Shown one piece after another: positions 32,750 through 46,831 of a stretch of DNA of 64,000 nt (its first letter is position 1; every line of letters begins with the position of its first letter). The notes under the pieces are model-generated. The model had not been told where the DNA came from. It searched no databases and saw nothing but the letters and a program-made list of their open reading frames with translations. The stretch lies in assembly GCA_963377175.1 (NCBI GenBank), contig CAUJNA010001215.1, positions 1 to 64,000 of the forward strand, written 5' to 3'. The translations under genes were made by a program, and so were the position numbers. Source of the DNA: Effrenium voratum (Eukaryota; Sar; Dinophyceae; Suessiales; Symbiodiniaceae).

Positions 32750-33320
32750 CCTCTCAGACTCCCAGTACGCGCGCTGGCATTGCCAATTCTGCTTCTCGTT
32801 GTCAAGGAGGCTGACTCTCAGATTCCCAGGATTGAATTTAGTATTGCCAGTTCCACTTCTAGTATTTTCCAAGGCTGACTCTCAGATCCTAGTATTTAAT
32901 TGTAAATGCTGCGCGTGGCCTCGACTGCAAGCAGCACTGGTCAAGCGGCGATTCAGGCATGGACGGCTTCTGGCATCGTTGGACCAATTGATGTCAGGGG
33001 TTCGCAGGAATCCCCAAGGGGCAAGCGCAAGGCGATGCGCAAACATGTCAAGGCTGGTTTGTCTGATGTGTCCCTTGCTTGGGTCGGTTGCTGGCTGGGC
33101 CGGCGTGGGTGGTTCAGCGAGCCCCCATTTTTTTGGGCAGGCGGCTGGCGGTGGGCTGTGAGGCTAGCCTCAGACACGTCATCCTTTGGGAAACATGAGC
33201 GCCCTTGCTGAGGCGAATTTAGCGTTGCCAATTCTATTTCTAGTATTGCCAGGGCTGACTCTCAGATTCCCTGTATTTAACTTAGTTTCGCTAATTCTAT
33301 TCTATTATTGCCAAGGACCT
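32750..33320 (+). repeat. Dispersed repeat family, plus orientation (two clusters)
   Basis: Units of 'AGTATTGCCAATTCTATTTC' and 'CAAGGCTGACTCTCAGATTCC' occur at about 32775-32900 and again at 33220-33315, separated by unrelated sequence. An inverted relative lies at 20398-20575. Confidence 0.6.
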
Positions 33321-36300
33321 TTGTTTTCAGCAACCCCCGAAAAATCAGTTGGACATTAACGAGGGCCCCAAAACAGCCACATTAAAGACGAGGAAGTCTT
33401 CTTGTGGGCAACCGCCTTTGTGTGACTGTTTGCCCGTACTTTGTTGTAAAGTTATCTTTCAATTTGATGGTTAGGGGACCACTTCAAGAAACGGGTTTGC
33501 CAATCAGGAGTTGTTTGCCTGAGGCCGAGCAGATCCAGAAAGTGAAAAAGAAGCTCTGTGCTTTTGGATTTTTTTTTGGGGGGGGGGGGGGAAATTTTCC
33601 ACCATAGAAAACCTCTAAGCAGTCACAGGATCCTGAGTTAGAGAAAAAGCTTCCACAATAGAGGGTGCTACTTCCAAAGGGTCCAACACTGCGCTCCGAG
33701 AAAAGCCTGGCAGAGCCTCGACCATCAAAGTCGGACAAGTCCGGAGCACCGTAGCAATCAGAGCCTTCTGCTCGCTGTGGGGAATCGCTCCAGTTTTCGG
33801 GGTTTCGTTTGATGAGAACTCCTCCGGATGAATCCGAAGTGAACATTAAAGATCATTAGAATGACGCTACCCTGCCCTGGCTTTTCCTACCCAAAATGCA
33901 GCCTGATGTGCAGATTCATCAAGCTAGGCGGCCCGCTTTTTTGTTGCGGAGTGTTGAACTGTTGAGCTCCTCCAACTAAGGAGGCAGGCGAACCCGTGTC
34001 AGGAGTGATCTTGCCAAGAAGTGTTTTTAGCCTGCGTCGGTTTTAAGAGAAACCGAATCTCAGTTTTTGGGTCGAGGTACGGCTCAGGCCGCTTGGCCAG
34101 ACACATCCGCCCGGCAACCCAGCCTCGGCGCAAGAAAAAGGCTTTGTTTGTTGATTTGTGCCTGTGAAGAAGGGATCCGTTCGACGACTTTTGAATGTTG
34201 CAAAACGCTTGCCGTATGGAGACCTGGCAAGAATGCTCTGTGTTTTCAAGAGGATTGCCGCCGGCTCGAGGGCCATCATCACATCCAAGTGTCCTCAACA
34301 ACCTAATCAGTCGATTGCACTCCCACAGGCGGAAGCAGCTAGATTCATCCTGAAGGAAACGCTTTTCCGGCGCCCGGATTGAAATCAGCCAATCATAAAG
34401 AGGTTTTGCGCAAGTTTACTGGGTACGGATGTCTGCGCGATGCGTGTCGGCTTTGCGAGTGTGCGAGTCACATATGATTTGGCGCGCAGGCACGTTTCAC
34501 TCTTGCATGAAACGTGCAAAAGTAGGAAAGTGCTACATGACATCATGACCATCCATTTGGCTCAAAGGCGCGCTAAACGTGGTTATCAGCTGTAGGAGTT
34601 CTTTTATATACTGGAGTTTCCTGGATCGTAGCCCTCCTCCTGATTGCCGCTGGGTGATCGACGTGCTGATTGGTGCTGGGTGGTTGGCGTCACGGCGCTG
34701 AAGGACGGGTGTGAGAGGAAAACCCGCTGGGAAAGGATACGTATTCACAGTTGGAGCGAGCAAGTTGAGGTTGAGACTGCGGTAGCCGGGCTTTGAGGCT
34801 GGTGTCAGGTGGAGCTTGGCGTCAGGGCTTGGATAAGCGCAATCCGAGGAAGGATAAAAGACCGTGACCCAATCAGGTTTTCCCATTGGGGGTTTTGAAT
34901 TAAACCGACCAGACAGGACCTTAGGCCGTCATCCGTTCCATTGGCGCGCAGCGTCTTCGCTATGGTGGATTTGACACGGGGTGGCGGACGTGGAGTTTGG
35001 CAGGAGGACAGTCGGGTGTTGCCCAGCGATTTGTGATCGTCTTTGTGATCGTCTTGTGAGCTTTTCATTTTGTTGCTTTGTTCTACGGAGCTTGAGGGCG
35101 ATCGGAGGGGTGCCAGTACTAAAGAGAGCAATTCCCATCGGTTCTTTCATGGCCGCACGTTGTAAGCTGTTTCGGCCTCACGTGGCCGTTGACGATGGGC
35201 GCCCACTTAGAGGTCGCAGCGCTACCCCCCCACCCCCCAAGCTCCCCTGGCAGGTCACCTCTCTGACTCACGCCCTGTAAGAGGTTGAGGCATGTTGAGA
35301 AACCTGGTTGGATTTCGAGAAGAGCTCAGACCAAGATTCCTGAGCGCTGCTGCAAACCAAGCTGCCGAAGTACATCAACCTGACAGTGTGGTTGTTAAGA
35401 GCACTCCTCAAATCCGATGCCTGTATGGCCCAATCAGACGCACCTTCATGAGACCAGTTTGAAGGGCGCTTGCTCATCAATACCAGGATGCTGAGGTTGC
35501 TGCGGCAGCAGCAGATGAAGCATTGAACATGCGTTGGGGGCTCAGGTTCCACAAGGAAGGGCCCAAGCCACGATCATCTGCGTGCTACTGCCTGTGTAGC
35601 GTCGCTCGCAAACTGAGTGTCGCCGGTGCTGTAAATGGGTTTGGTTTGGGCGCCCAGAAGTCCCAGGACTAGGAGCCATCAAGCATGTTTTGCAATTCCT
35701 GTTCCAATTGTTCCTTCACATCGCTTACTCCTAGAAATCTCAGCCCATATCGTCAAAGCGACTGCAACCGACTTCAGCCTTGACTGTTTCCCTGCTTGAT
35801 AAAGTGATGAGTTGTTAGAGGCGTTGCCAGAAGGACCTCCAATCAGCTTGATCGAAGTGAGGAAACCTTTTTAGACCGTGGTTGGCTCAAGCTTTCAAGG
35901 CTGTGAGGCCAAGGTTCGGGAGTTGGAGGATTCAGTGCGCTGTCCGAGATTTGACAGGATGCTGGCTGCCGCTTTCGGACATGTTTAAAGCGCTTGCTTC
36001 TCATTGCTGTTGCGCAAAAATCTCGACATCGACCGGTTGTGCTGAAGGTCCTGGGTTTCGGATTCCGAGCCCTGATGCGGATAGCATCAACTCTCTCAAG
36101 CAGCGGCGAGCTACCCACTAGCGAGAGACCGCCCGAAGAGCAGCTTTTCAGGCGGGCCTTTGAAAAGGTTTTGCCAACGTTTCCGGAGCGTGAGGAAAGT
36201 GGACAGGCTCATAGCAGAAAAGCCAGCGCGACAGTAACCTTGACTCAGTTCGAAAACGCTCCGACGTAACCAGGAATGCTACTAACAGCGCCAGGAAAGC

Positions 36301-36519
36301 CCGGCGAACGCAGCCCAAGGCAAAGGGGAAGAAAGGAGGAAAGGAGCTTAAACGTAAGTGCGTGGAGACAGGTGGAAAAGGTGGAAGGTAAAGCCTTATC
36401 CAAGAGAGAAAGAGGGGCTTTGTGGGTGTGGAGCTTCACGCCCATGGGAACATGTGGATGCGGCCAAGCCCGATAGCAGACTCTTTTGAGACTGGCGGGA
36501 TTGGCGTGCGGAGAAGACC
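33321..36519. other. No recognisable gene; G-run at 33578-33591
   Basis: The only distinct feature is a T-run followed by an uninterrupted run of about fourteen G (33578-33591). Frames of up to 120 codons lie on both strands without motifs. A Lys/Arg/Gly-rich stretch at 36276-36460 (GKPGERSPRQRGRKEERS) resembles a gag linker but is not diagnostic. Confidence 0.35.
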
Positions 36520-37316
36520 GTGCGCGTCCAAGGTGGCTTGACGGTCGCCTCGTCAGTGTGCGTGTCCTGTCGTTCTTATCAAGAAAGGATGCCCCTTAGT
36601 CTCCCGTTTCTCATTCCACCCAACGTAGACCTGTGGCCAAGCCCGATGCTAGAGGTCGCCCGCCAAGCAAGGACAGCTTGCAAGACACTTCCTGACGCAG
36701 GCCCCAAATCTAAGCGGTGTGATGTTTGTGTTCGAGCGAAGATGCAGTCACATCAACAGTGAAGATTTCACGACGGCGACTCAAATCACCCTGAACAACT
36801 ATTTGATCAAGCTTCACCGCCTTAACAGGACTCCAAAGAGGCTGGTTCACGCACTCCAACATCAACTTGCTGCCAGTTTCACCAAGGCTTTAGCAAGGCT
36901 TAGTTTGCTGCTTCTTTGGAGCTGTGTTGTCCCTGCGCTTGACGCGGACATCTCAGGGTGAGCTGGATGGCGAGGAAAGGAGCGCATCGCAGTTTGCTGC
37001 TGGAGTCCTTTTTTCAGAAGCAAGCGTTCCGTTTCTGCTCTTGTGTTTCATCAGCCAAGCACGTGCAGAACGGCCTCACGTTACAACTTCTCAGCGCATG
37101 AATACCGACCAATTTCGGCTTCGCGCTCGAGCGCTTCACCTGCCAAAGCCAACCTACGAGCTCCTCGAGAAGGTTCGCAGCGAATGTGAAGATTGCCAAG
37201 CAAGCAAACAAGCACCATCAAGAAGCAGAACAAGCGGACTTAGATCAGACACCTTCGGTGGTATGACTTATCTTTTCAGAAGATGCAAAAACTTCACTTG
37301 GCTCAGTGAAGCATGA
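36520..37316 (+). pseudogene. Integrase zinc-binding region fragment
   Basis: In the frame ending at 37316 the block from 37098 reads MNTDQFRLRARALHLPKPTYELLEKV, then CEDCQASKQAPSRSRTSGLRSDTFGG. The C-x2-C pair (37185-37196) with the 'SK..P.RSR.SGLR…FG' continuation is the typical zinc-binding head leading into an integrase core of dinoflagellate retroelements. The core itself is not readable after 37316. A second Cys pair (CDVCVRAKM, about 36718-36745) in another frame upstream may come from a similar element. This is a decayed fragment. Confidence 0.5.
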
Positions 37317-38458
37317 GCATCAGCCTTTGGAATGCAATGCAGGCACATTCGGAGGCAGAGCCAAATTAGCACAAGTGTGTCCTCATCAGTTCTGAAGGCG
37401 CTTGGCAACAAGGTGTGCCTCTTGGAGGGCAAAAGAGCACTGATGCTCTCCGTAAGGAGATGGCTGCAATTGATCAGGAGAACAACATGACCAGCGGCAG
37501 TGTCACGGTTAAGGTTCAAGGTCTCCCGTTCAAGACAAGCTCAGCCACTTGCCGTCAATGACTTGCTGGTCCAAAAGCTTCAGAAACAATGAGGCAGTTT
37601 TTGCCAGGCGCAGAGATTGCTGTTTTTCACTTTCCGCCAAGATTCAAAGGACGCGCGATCGATCAACATGTGGAACGGTTGTAAGAAGTTAAGAAGCAAC
37701 ATGCGCTGCGTTTGAAGGCACGGTTGGCCTCAACATGCCACTCATCACCATCAGATGAGACGTGTGTATTCTTGTGGCAGCCATGAGGCGCAGTGGTCCT
37801 GCACGGCCAGCCAGAGAATCTGTTCTATCACCGGACCCTTTACCGCCCCGAGAGGCATTGAAGGAAACCCTGTTCTACTTGGCAGGGCCCAGAGAAACTT
37901 TCAATCCGATTCGGTGTGGATTCTCTCATCAGAGACTCACTGTTCATAACAGTGCGGATCATCTGTGCAAGCGCATGACAGGAACACAGAGCACTCCCAG
38001 TTCTGTACTCTGCAAGCCAAGAAACACTCAAAGCTTCCACACCTGACGCGTCTTACCGCAACAGTGAAGATAAGTCATCGCAAAGAGCGCATGTTCTCTT
38101 TCTTGCTGAAGAACAAAATCTTCGCAGGCTCTCATCGAACTCGAGAGGCTCTCAGTGGGGGCTGCGTTGTTTGCAGGTAGGAATAGCCTGATATAGAAAG
38201 CACAAAACCCTCTAAAAACCTTGAACAAACAAAAAACAGATTTCAGAGCCAAGGAAGGGTAGACCCAAAAAACTAGGGTCCGCATTCTTGCTTTGCTTTT
38301 TTGTTTTTGGGATTTGTCGAGGTTTTTGGCACTTTAGGCCGAGGGTAGGCTCGTGGAATGCGCGGGGTGCCGCCGGTTTTGGCTCGTTTGATGACCTGCA
38401 GCCAAACAACTAGATACGACAGTAAAATTAGCAATTTACCTGCTAAAGGATAAGGAGC
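37317..38458. other. No recognisable gene
   Basis: Short frames on both strands. If the integrase head at 37.1 kb was once followed by its catalytic core, that core has decayed beyond recognition or been replaced. Confidence 0.35.
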
Positions 38459-39590
<1,132 letters not shown>

Positions 39591-40165
39591 CGCAAACAGT
39601 GCGGCAGCACTCCCTGACAATTCACGATGGCTGATAGCGCAGTTGTTGTTGGTGGCGGCGCCACCCTGCGAACACCGCAAGCCCCGCGAACCCTGCGAAC
39701 TCCGCGCCTAAACCAGCTAGAATTAATATAGTGGCATAGGAGTGACCCAAGGCTTTGATCCACTGTTTGGCTTTGTCCAGGATCGTACTTTGCCTGCGCC
39801 TTCGACGCGGAGGGCAGGGCTGAAGGCACCAAGCAAGGCGGAGATGAATGGCACACTGCCTGTTTTGAGCTGCGCAACCAAGCTCAAAAGGCAAACCCCG
39901 CTTTGGGCTGCAAGCTTCCGCCTCACGCCATGAGCGCCTCGGACCGGTAGCGCCCAACACGGATGGGTTCCTTGTCGTTCTGTGGTTTTCCCAAGCCCTC
40001 ATTTTTGCCAGGGAAATCAGGCGGCCGCCTTTGGCTCTTGGCGGCTGGCCTGGTGCTGGGTTGGATGCTGCGCCAAGGCGTTGGGCTACGTTGCTGGGAA
40101 ATCATCTCTGCCCGCTGGCTTGGAGGATTCCCTTGCAAAACAAGTGGTGTTTGGATGTATCAAGA
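39591..40165. other. No recognisable gene
   Basis: A few 'CCTGCGAAC(A/T)CCGC' copies occur at about 39665-39710. Otherwise only short frames. Confidence 0.4.
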
Positions 40166-40550
40166 AACCTGGTTTACCTTTTGAGCAGTGCTCCCAACCT
40201 TTTTTCTCCAGCTGATGAAAATAAATTGGTTTCGGGGGTTCTGCCAAAACAACTTTGGGGAATTTTCACGGGAGATCACCAGAATAGCCTTTCGAGCAGC
40301 GGCCCAAACTCGTTTTCAGCTGACGAACATAGGTTTTGCAGATTCTCCCCCCGATCTTATTTTCTGAGAATAACTTGGGGGACTTCTCACGGGAGCTCAC
40401 CAGAATAGCCTTTTGAGCGGCGGCCTCAAACTCGTTTTCCGGCCGATGAAAAAAATTGGGGGGGGCGCACCAGAATAGCCTTTCGAGCGGTGCCCCCAAA
40501 CTCGTTTTCCTGCTGACGAAGTAGGTTTTGGGGCTTCTGCAGCAGATGAA
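40166..40550 (+). repeat. ~72-bp tandem repeat (CACCAGAATAGCCTTT type)
   Basis: The block 'CACCAGAATAGCCTTTCGAGC', '.GCGGCC.CAAACTCGTTTTC', then 'TGACGAA' recurs at about 40276, 40398 and 40470, with a more diverged copy near 40166. Spacings of 72 and 122 bp suggest units with and without a 50-bp insert (GGGGAATTTTCACGGGAG). Confidence 0.7.
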
Positions 40551-43500
40551 AGCATTCGGGATTCCATGGGAGCTTGGTTGATTGCCCGTGCTGAGCATCA
40601 CTGCTGCCAGTCGTTTCAGGGTTTCTTAAGGGTTTCCTTGCGCATAACTTATGACGGATGTTTTGCCCCGCATTGACCCTCTGCGGCAGGCTTCCGCTGA
40701 CGGGAAAAGAGCGCTGGCTGTCGGGCCCGCGGCCCTCGCCGCCAATCAAAGCCCGGTTCAGCAAAGGTAGAGCGCGAGGATGGTCCCAACAGTAGAGACT
40801 TCACGAGTTTTCGGTCGGCCTCTCAGCACCAGGCTTTTCATTTGTCTGCTTTAGAGTGGCGCTGGACCGAAGACTGCCAACGCGATAGATGCATGTAGGG
40901 CGTTTGAGACTTATGCTGCACATTTTAGTGCCTCATCTGGGCGTGCCTGCTTGCATGCGTAAAGGCAAAACGGTTGAGGTGCCCGTAGTTGAGCATGCCC
41001 GCTGGGTCACAGCCAGGAGATACAGACATTGACCGGCGACTGCGAGGACGGGCAGCTGCGCATACCGTAGGAGTTTGTCTTACCAACCGGCGAAAGTGAC
41101 ACGGATCGCCAGATTGACATGCACCAGCTGCGGTAACGCCCTACACCCCCCCCCAAGCTACAGGTGGGTTGATCCGATGCAGGATTTGGGTCAGAATTGC
41201 TAAGGGCTCCTTTGTTGAGAACGGGGTTCCATGTCAACTGGCAAGCACATTGGCTGCTCGTTCAGCCCTAAACCAACCCCAACCTGCAACCAACTCCAGG
41301 GCAACCGCACCATGTATAAGCCAACCCTAAACCAACCAGCCCTAGGCCAACCCTAGCCCTAAGCCACCAATCTTAAACCAGCCAATGTTAACATTTTGTT
41401 AAACCCAAACAGAAAAGTTAAACAACACCAAACCAACACACCCCTTCCCATCACGAAGGTATGCATTATTGAGGACAAGCGACGCTTGATAGCGGGCTTG
41501 GAAATATGTGATGTCCCACAAAACTGAGGTACCATCCAGGGGAGCGTTCCTATCAACAGGCTGGAACGCATGTGGAAGTGCAGGATAGCACATGGTCCAT
41601 TCTGTCCACACAGGCACTGCGCATCCTTCGGTGAGCTCGGGCACCTTTGAAATTGATTATTTCCGCCCCGAACAAGGAACCACTTCTTACAGGCTTACGA
41701 TTTATTGATCAAGCATTCCAGAAAAATGAAAGTATGCTTCTTCGCCCTCGCGTGTGCCAGGCGATAGATAACCCTTTGTTGGCCTTTGTTGGGATGGTGT
41801 CAAAGATAGCTCCACGCGGCAACTAGCATTTTGGGATAGAGGGTTAGATTCATCAAATTCGTCCTGGGCTTCCCAAGAAACAGATTGGGAAGGGTAGGCG
41901 CTAGCAACTAAAGGGCGCAGCGCCAGCAACTCCACGCCGGAATCCCAGTGCCAGTGCCGCGCAATCATTTTTTGTGCGATTACTATGACTCCGATCGGCT
42001 TAGAGAAACAAGGTTCGTTCCCGCGCACATTCGTTTGGGTCCGTCTTTTGACCGAGGCAAACCCCCTTTGATAATTCTGGGAGGCAACGCTGTAGGCTCT
42101 GAAAGGGGTGCGCCTTCCCCCCCCGGAGCCGCACGTGTCACGACTTCGGCTCCAACAAAACACTTTTTTTGCAACAGGAACCCAGATCCTGTTGAAACTA
42201 AAGGCGTATCGTGCATTTAGCATCAAATGCATGTGCAGTTTGGAGGCTCAATCACACAAATGCGTTCGCTTGAGATCCCACTCAACCGTACTATTTGTTG
42301 TGCCGGGCCCAAACAGGCAACCCTTGATTCTACAGGTCATCAGCCGTAGGCCCCTGGCTCAATAACCGGCAAGGTGTGCAAGCGGAACAGCCAATCCGCT
42401 GCACGCCAACGTCACCGGCAGCCGTGCGCAGCAGACCGGCCCAGTGTGGCACGCGCGTCAGAGTCAGCAATTCAACGCAGCCGTGTTTGCTCCACCGCGC
42501 CGCAGTGACGCAAGCGAGCAATGGTTGAAGCAAAGCACAACAACAACGAAGAAGAAATGGCACGAGGCGTATGCAAGGCGGAGGTTGAAAGGCAAAGTGA
42601 GAACCCGGCAGCCCTAGATGAGACTGTAGTTTGCGAGCCAAAAGGTCGCTGGCAGTCAGAACTGATTGTAGCAAGCTTTGCAGTTCCGGCCTGAGCAGCA
42701 AGTTTCACCATGCCCTGTCAACAAAGGCCAGTTGACAAAGATACACCAACCCAGTCCCATATTGTTATGCCTCCTTTCTCAGATTCAGCAACTGATCATG
42801 CTCCAATGTATTGAGCGCTGGGGCATTGGGATCACTGCGCTTGGCTTGAACTTGTTGACCAGCCGGGTCCACTCACCAGTCCCAGCACTCCTGGATTGGC
42901 TCGCGGGCCCTTCTATTACTGTGCTGGTGGCGACTGGCTCGGATTGAAACCTTGCATCGTAATTTGCGTGTCGTGTCATGATTGGCATGTCTTTCCAAAT
43001 GGCTCCGGACCTTTCTCAAGCCGCAACACTTACAAGCCGGCAAGTTTCATGACACGCAGTCGCTTGGCCTCTGTGTAACTTGGCCACACGCAGATGGGGC
43101 AACAACTAAGCAATGTCTTTCATTTCATGACTGATCGACACAGCGCTCATTCGATCAAACGCTGGTAGCCGCACGTCTGATGAGGCGGGTTAAACGATGA
43201 GGAGTTGTTTGCTAGCAATGGCGTGTTTGGAAATGGCTGTGCGCATCAGTGGTATGATGAGAACACTGCCAGGGCGCAACCTCTTCTAAGTTCTGTTCTT
43301 TCTGGCAGTGACTTGTTTCTTTTGCAAAACGCACCAGGCTCAGCCCACCTTTGCCATGTTGCCAATCACATGCAATGGAACTGATGGACGTTAGCCAACC
43401 TGAGAAAGACATGACATGCGCCTGCGTTGGGTTTGCTCTTCCCACCCTTCCCACTCCCCACCTTTCCTTCCCACCATTCCCACCCACGCGTGCGCCTGCC

Positions 43501-44674
43501 CCAAAGCCAATCACACGAAGACTCCGGGCTTTTCAGCCTCTGCGTCCCCTGCGTCGCGCCAACCCTCAACAAATCGCGCCCACTCTGCGGAAAATATCGC
43601 AAAGACCATGTTTTCTTAGTTTTTCCACGGGTTCTGTGGGTGAGAGGGTGCTGCGGATGCACGCTGGTGATGCAGGAATTTGCGTGAAGTTTTGGGACCC
43701 AACTGTCTGGGCTGGCTCTATCTGGGGCTGGAGCCAAGGTCTATGAATTTCATAGGAAAATAAATGCAAGAAAATGTAAGTAAACAGCAAATGAAACTGT
43801 CTCCCGCAAACAATGTAAATCAAAAAAGCAAAAAGAGCGGAACAGCGGAGCAAAAAAACAAAGCAAAAACAACACAAAACACAGAAAAAGAGCAAAAAAG
43901 AGCAACCACAAACTCAGCTCCACGTAAAAAAAAAGAACGAACGCTCCAGAAAGTCGCACAACCATTTCAAAATGCGAGAGCAGCTTGGGGCAAACGGAGC
44001 AAGTGGCAAGCAAAACCGCAAAAGAAACAGGCAGAAACGCAAAGCCCCGCATTCCAGAAAAGAAGAAGGCAAACTGCGGCCGGAGCCTCGGAATCTTGCT
44101 GAGTCTGACGCGCAACGCGGGCCGGATTTGACGTGCAAAGGGGCTAAATTCCATCCGGAACTTTCAAAGCCGACCCTGTTCAAGGTTGCACTTTTCTCGC
44201 CGTTCCGAAATGGAATTGTCGCCGGTTTTTTTGGAAAAAAACTCGCTTTTTGTTCGCCTTTTCAGCGTTTGTTTTGTTTTCGGATGTTTTGCGTGGACCG
44301 GATCGGAGTCCGCCTTGCGGAGCATACTCAGCACGACGTTGCTTTTCAGACCCTCTAGCTCGAAAAAACTCAAAACATGTTGCAATTTTGCCGCACTCTT
44401 CCTTACATTACACTTTCTTTTAACAATGAAAAGTAGCCGCTTTTTTAGTTGCGTTTTTCGCTTTTCATTTTGCACTTTCTTTCTGGGCCAATCTTCAAGT
44501 ACATTGTTTTCTTTTTCCGCTTTGTTACTGTGCTGAAAAACCAGCAAGTTGCCTAAAACAACCTCATAAGGCTGGCTAAGTCTCTTTCTGCCCGCGCCTC
44601 ACCGACAATTGCAGTAGGCCTTTACATGGTGAAATGCCAGAAAGCTAAAACAAGGAGAACCTCTGCGCCCACAG
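40551..44674. other. No recognisable gene
   Basis: The stretch includes a degenerate 'CCCTAAACCAACC' cluster (41265-41390) and an A-rich stretch at 43750-43960. Frames of up to 176 codons (41702-42232, minus) and 134 codons show no motif. Overlapping frames on the opposite strand are of similar length. Confidence 0.35.
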
Positions 44675-44800
44675 CGCCAGGTTCCGTCAATCTTGCCGGG
44701 TTCCGGCAAGCCAGGCGCTGGGCCCCGGATAATCAAGTCTTCTTCGGCCGGGTTCTGTCGAGCTAGCCGGGTCCCGGCAAGCCAGGCGCCGGGTCCCAGC
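44675..44800 (+). repeat. Two direct copies of a ~60-bp GC-rich unit
   Basis: 'GCCGGGTTCCGGCAAGCCAG' plus 'GCGCTGGGCCCC' recurs about 75 bp later as 'GCCGGGTCCCGGCAAGCCAG' plus 'GCGCCGGGTCCC'. The core GCCGGG…CCGGC can fold into a short hairpin. Confidence 0.6.
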
Positions 44801-45649
44801 ACCCGCCAACCAAGGATGGCGCGCGCCGAGGTGTTTTGCAAGAACAGAGTAGAATGTTAAAAAAGCTTTCGCTGATTGAATCCTGGAGTTAAACTAAACC
44901 CGGTTGATTTCAGTCTAAGACCAACTGACGGCTTTTGTTGAAGTTTTCCGTGGGCCTGCGTCAATGCCTGCAGCAGATTTGCAGGTGTGTTGGAGACCTT
45001 AACCCAGAGGAGAGGCAGGCTGCGGCCGACTCTCATCGTTGTCATGGTGTACTGGAGCAGGGTGCTCAACCATCCGTCTTGCGCCCGGACCCAATCCAAC
45101 ACCGTGGCAATGTCGCTGTAGGCACGGGTTGTCCCACGGGCTGTTGGCCGCACGACACGAGAAACGTCACCTTTCCTGGCTCCGGGACCACGCGGCCCGC
45201 AGCAGTGGCAGTCATGAGCGGAGCGAACAGCGCCCTACTACGGGCTTCAGCGAGCTCATCTGGGCGCGTTTGCGAGCCAGGTTCGCAACTTCGTGATGGC
45301 AGACAAGAGCGGGATGTTGGTTTTTGTCGAGGCTGATGCATTTGTTGTAACGTTCAAACTGACATATGGCCTATAGCGACAACAGTGCCAAGACGCCCCC
45401 AATTCTTTCGCGGGATGACGCCCCTGCGCAACCTCACTCAGCTCACGCGTCCAGCGACGGGCCGCTCGCGGAAGATCGACGCGTGTAAAGCAAAGCTCCG
45501 GCTGCGCTTCGCGATGAGAGTTGGGTTTTCTCTTCGCGCGGCTCACAAGAGCGCAGCTCAAGACCTACACCAAGCGCCACGTCGACTGCACACCTTCCTG
45601 CAGCAAACTCCATGACCGCTACAATGATGGCCCTTGCGCACTTATTAAA
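44801..45649. other. No recognisable gene
   Basis: Frames of 91 to 133 codons lie on both strands without motifs. Confidence 0.35.
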
Positions 45650-45765
45650 CTGATAAACACGCCGACACGCCCGAATGCCCCGACACGTCCCAACGCAGCC
45701 CGGCGCTCCCCGACACGTCCCCAACGCATCCCTGACACATCCCCGACGCATCCACGACGCAACCT
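45650..45765 (+). repeat. Degenerate CCCGACACGTCCC minisatellite
   Basis: About seven imperfect 13- to 15-bp units related to CCCGACACGTCCCAACGC. Confidence 0.7.
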
Positions 45766-45769
45766 GGAG

Positions 45770-45880
45770 CTAGTAAATTTACTAACCCAAGAATTCACTA
45801 CTTAATCCATCTTTCACTAAGCCAAATTTGCTAGTCCTAGCGCTAGACTTAGTAAATTAAACTTACTAAGGTTAGTAATT
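45770..45880. repeat. AT-rich cluster of TTAGTAAATT/TTTACTAA inverted motifs
   Basis: It contains the perfect palindrome AGTAAATTTACT and a CTTAGTAAATT…AACTTACTAAG inverted pair within 110 bp. It could be a short foldback relic. Confidence 0.45.
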
Positions 45881-46831
45881 CTCGGCCTGCTGAAAAGGAG
45901 CCTGGAAAAGCCTGTACTGCGTGCGGTTTGAGAATTTGCTGGCGCGGCTTCTGAATGTTCCATTTTCCAAGAAAGCTCCCCATTCTGCAGGTGCAAACCA
46001 CGAGTGTTTGAGCAGGGTCTTGTGAGTCATCGCAAGCAAACTACTACCGAGTGTTTGATGGAGGAAAATTTGAGAACCTGCTTGAATGGCTTTCTTCTTG
46101 CTTGACACGTGTTTTTGGTGTTCTAGAGCGTGCAATTAGTTTGTTGGCGTGCAGCAGGTACTTGCGAAGGCAATTTACTATCCATGCAAGACTTGTCAAA
46201 ACCAAAAGAAACTACTGCTACGCATGAGGTTGGGCTTCCCGCGTCACGGTGAGCGTCAATCCACGGCGCACCAACTTGCGGTTTCGGGCAGCTTCTTAGT
46301 AAAGCCCAAGTGCCCATAGCCCTGCTCCAGAGCCACTTTCACATACGGTGTACATCAACTCTTAGGAGAACAGCCCCCCGATGTATACACAGACATATTT
46401 CTAAGTGCAGGCTATGACTTTTCGATTCTGTTGATGTTGCGCGCAACGCGCAACGTCCGCGTGTGCAAGAAGGGGCAAGAGAAACACGTTCTCTATACTA
46501 CCCAGATGGTTTTTTAATTTGACAGTATGCTCAGACTCAACGAACATGGCTTTCGGACACTTCATTGCTTTAAACCCGTTGCCTGCAACAGCGCAATCCG
46601 TGAGTTCGTAAAGCTTTTTTGTTTGTGGTTTGAATCTCCCCATTTCCGTATTCGTGCTTCAACCATGAAATCTCCTAGCGTTGTTTTCCCCGAGAACCAT
46701 GGATGTGACCTGTGTTTTCACGTCGCGTACCCCTCATACAACGTGTTGTAGTGCACAAATCCGACTACGGAAGCCGTCTTGCCTAAGGAAAAACCCGCTG
46801 ATTAGCAGGTTCTGAGCCCAAAGGCGGCGAA
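45881..46831. other. No recognisable gene; 5' flank of the copia element
   Basis: Only short frames are present. The 5' LTR of the copia element, if still there, should lie in this stretch or just inside it, but I could not identify one by eye. Confidence 0.4.

Noticed and set aside
35882..35891. TTGGCTCAAG, the 3' end of the dinoflagellate spliced leader
   Set aside because: The upstream part of the leader is absent and no coding sequence follows.
41265..41390. CCCTAAACCAACC cluster resembling telomeric CCCTAAA repeats
   Set aside because: Units are irregular and mixed with CCAACC; no run of exact CCCTAAA units, so an internal telomere is not supported.
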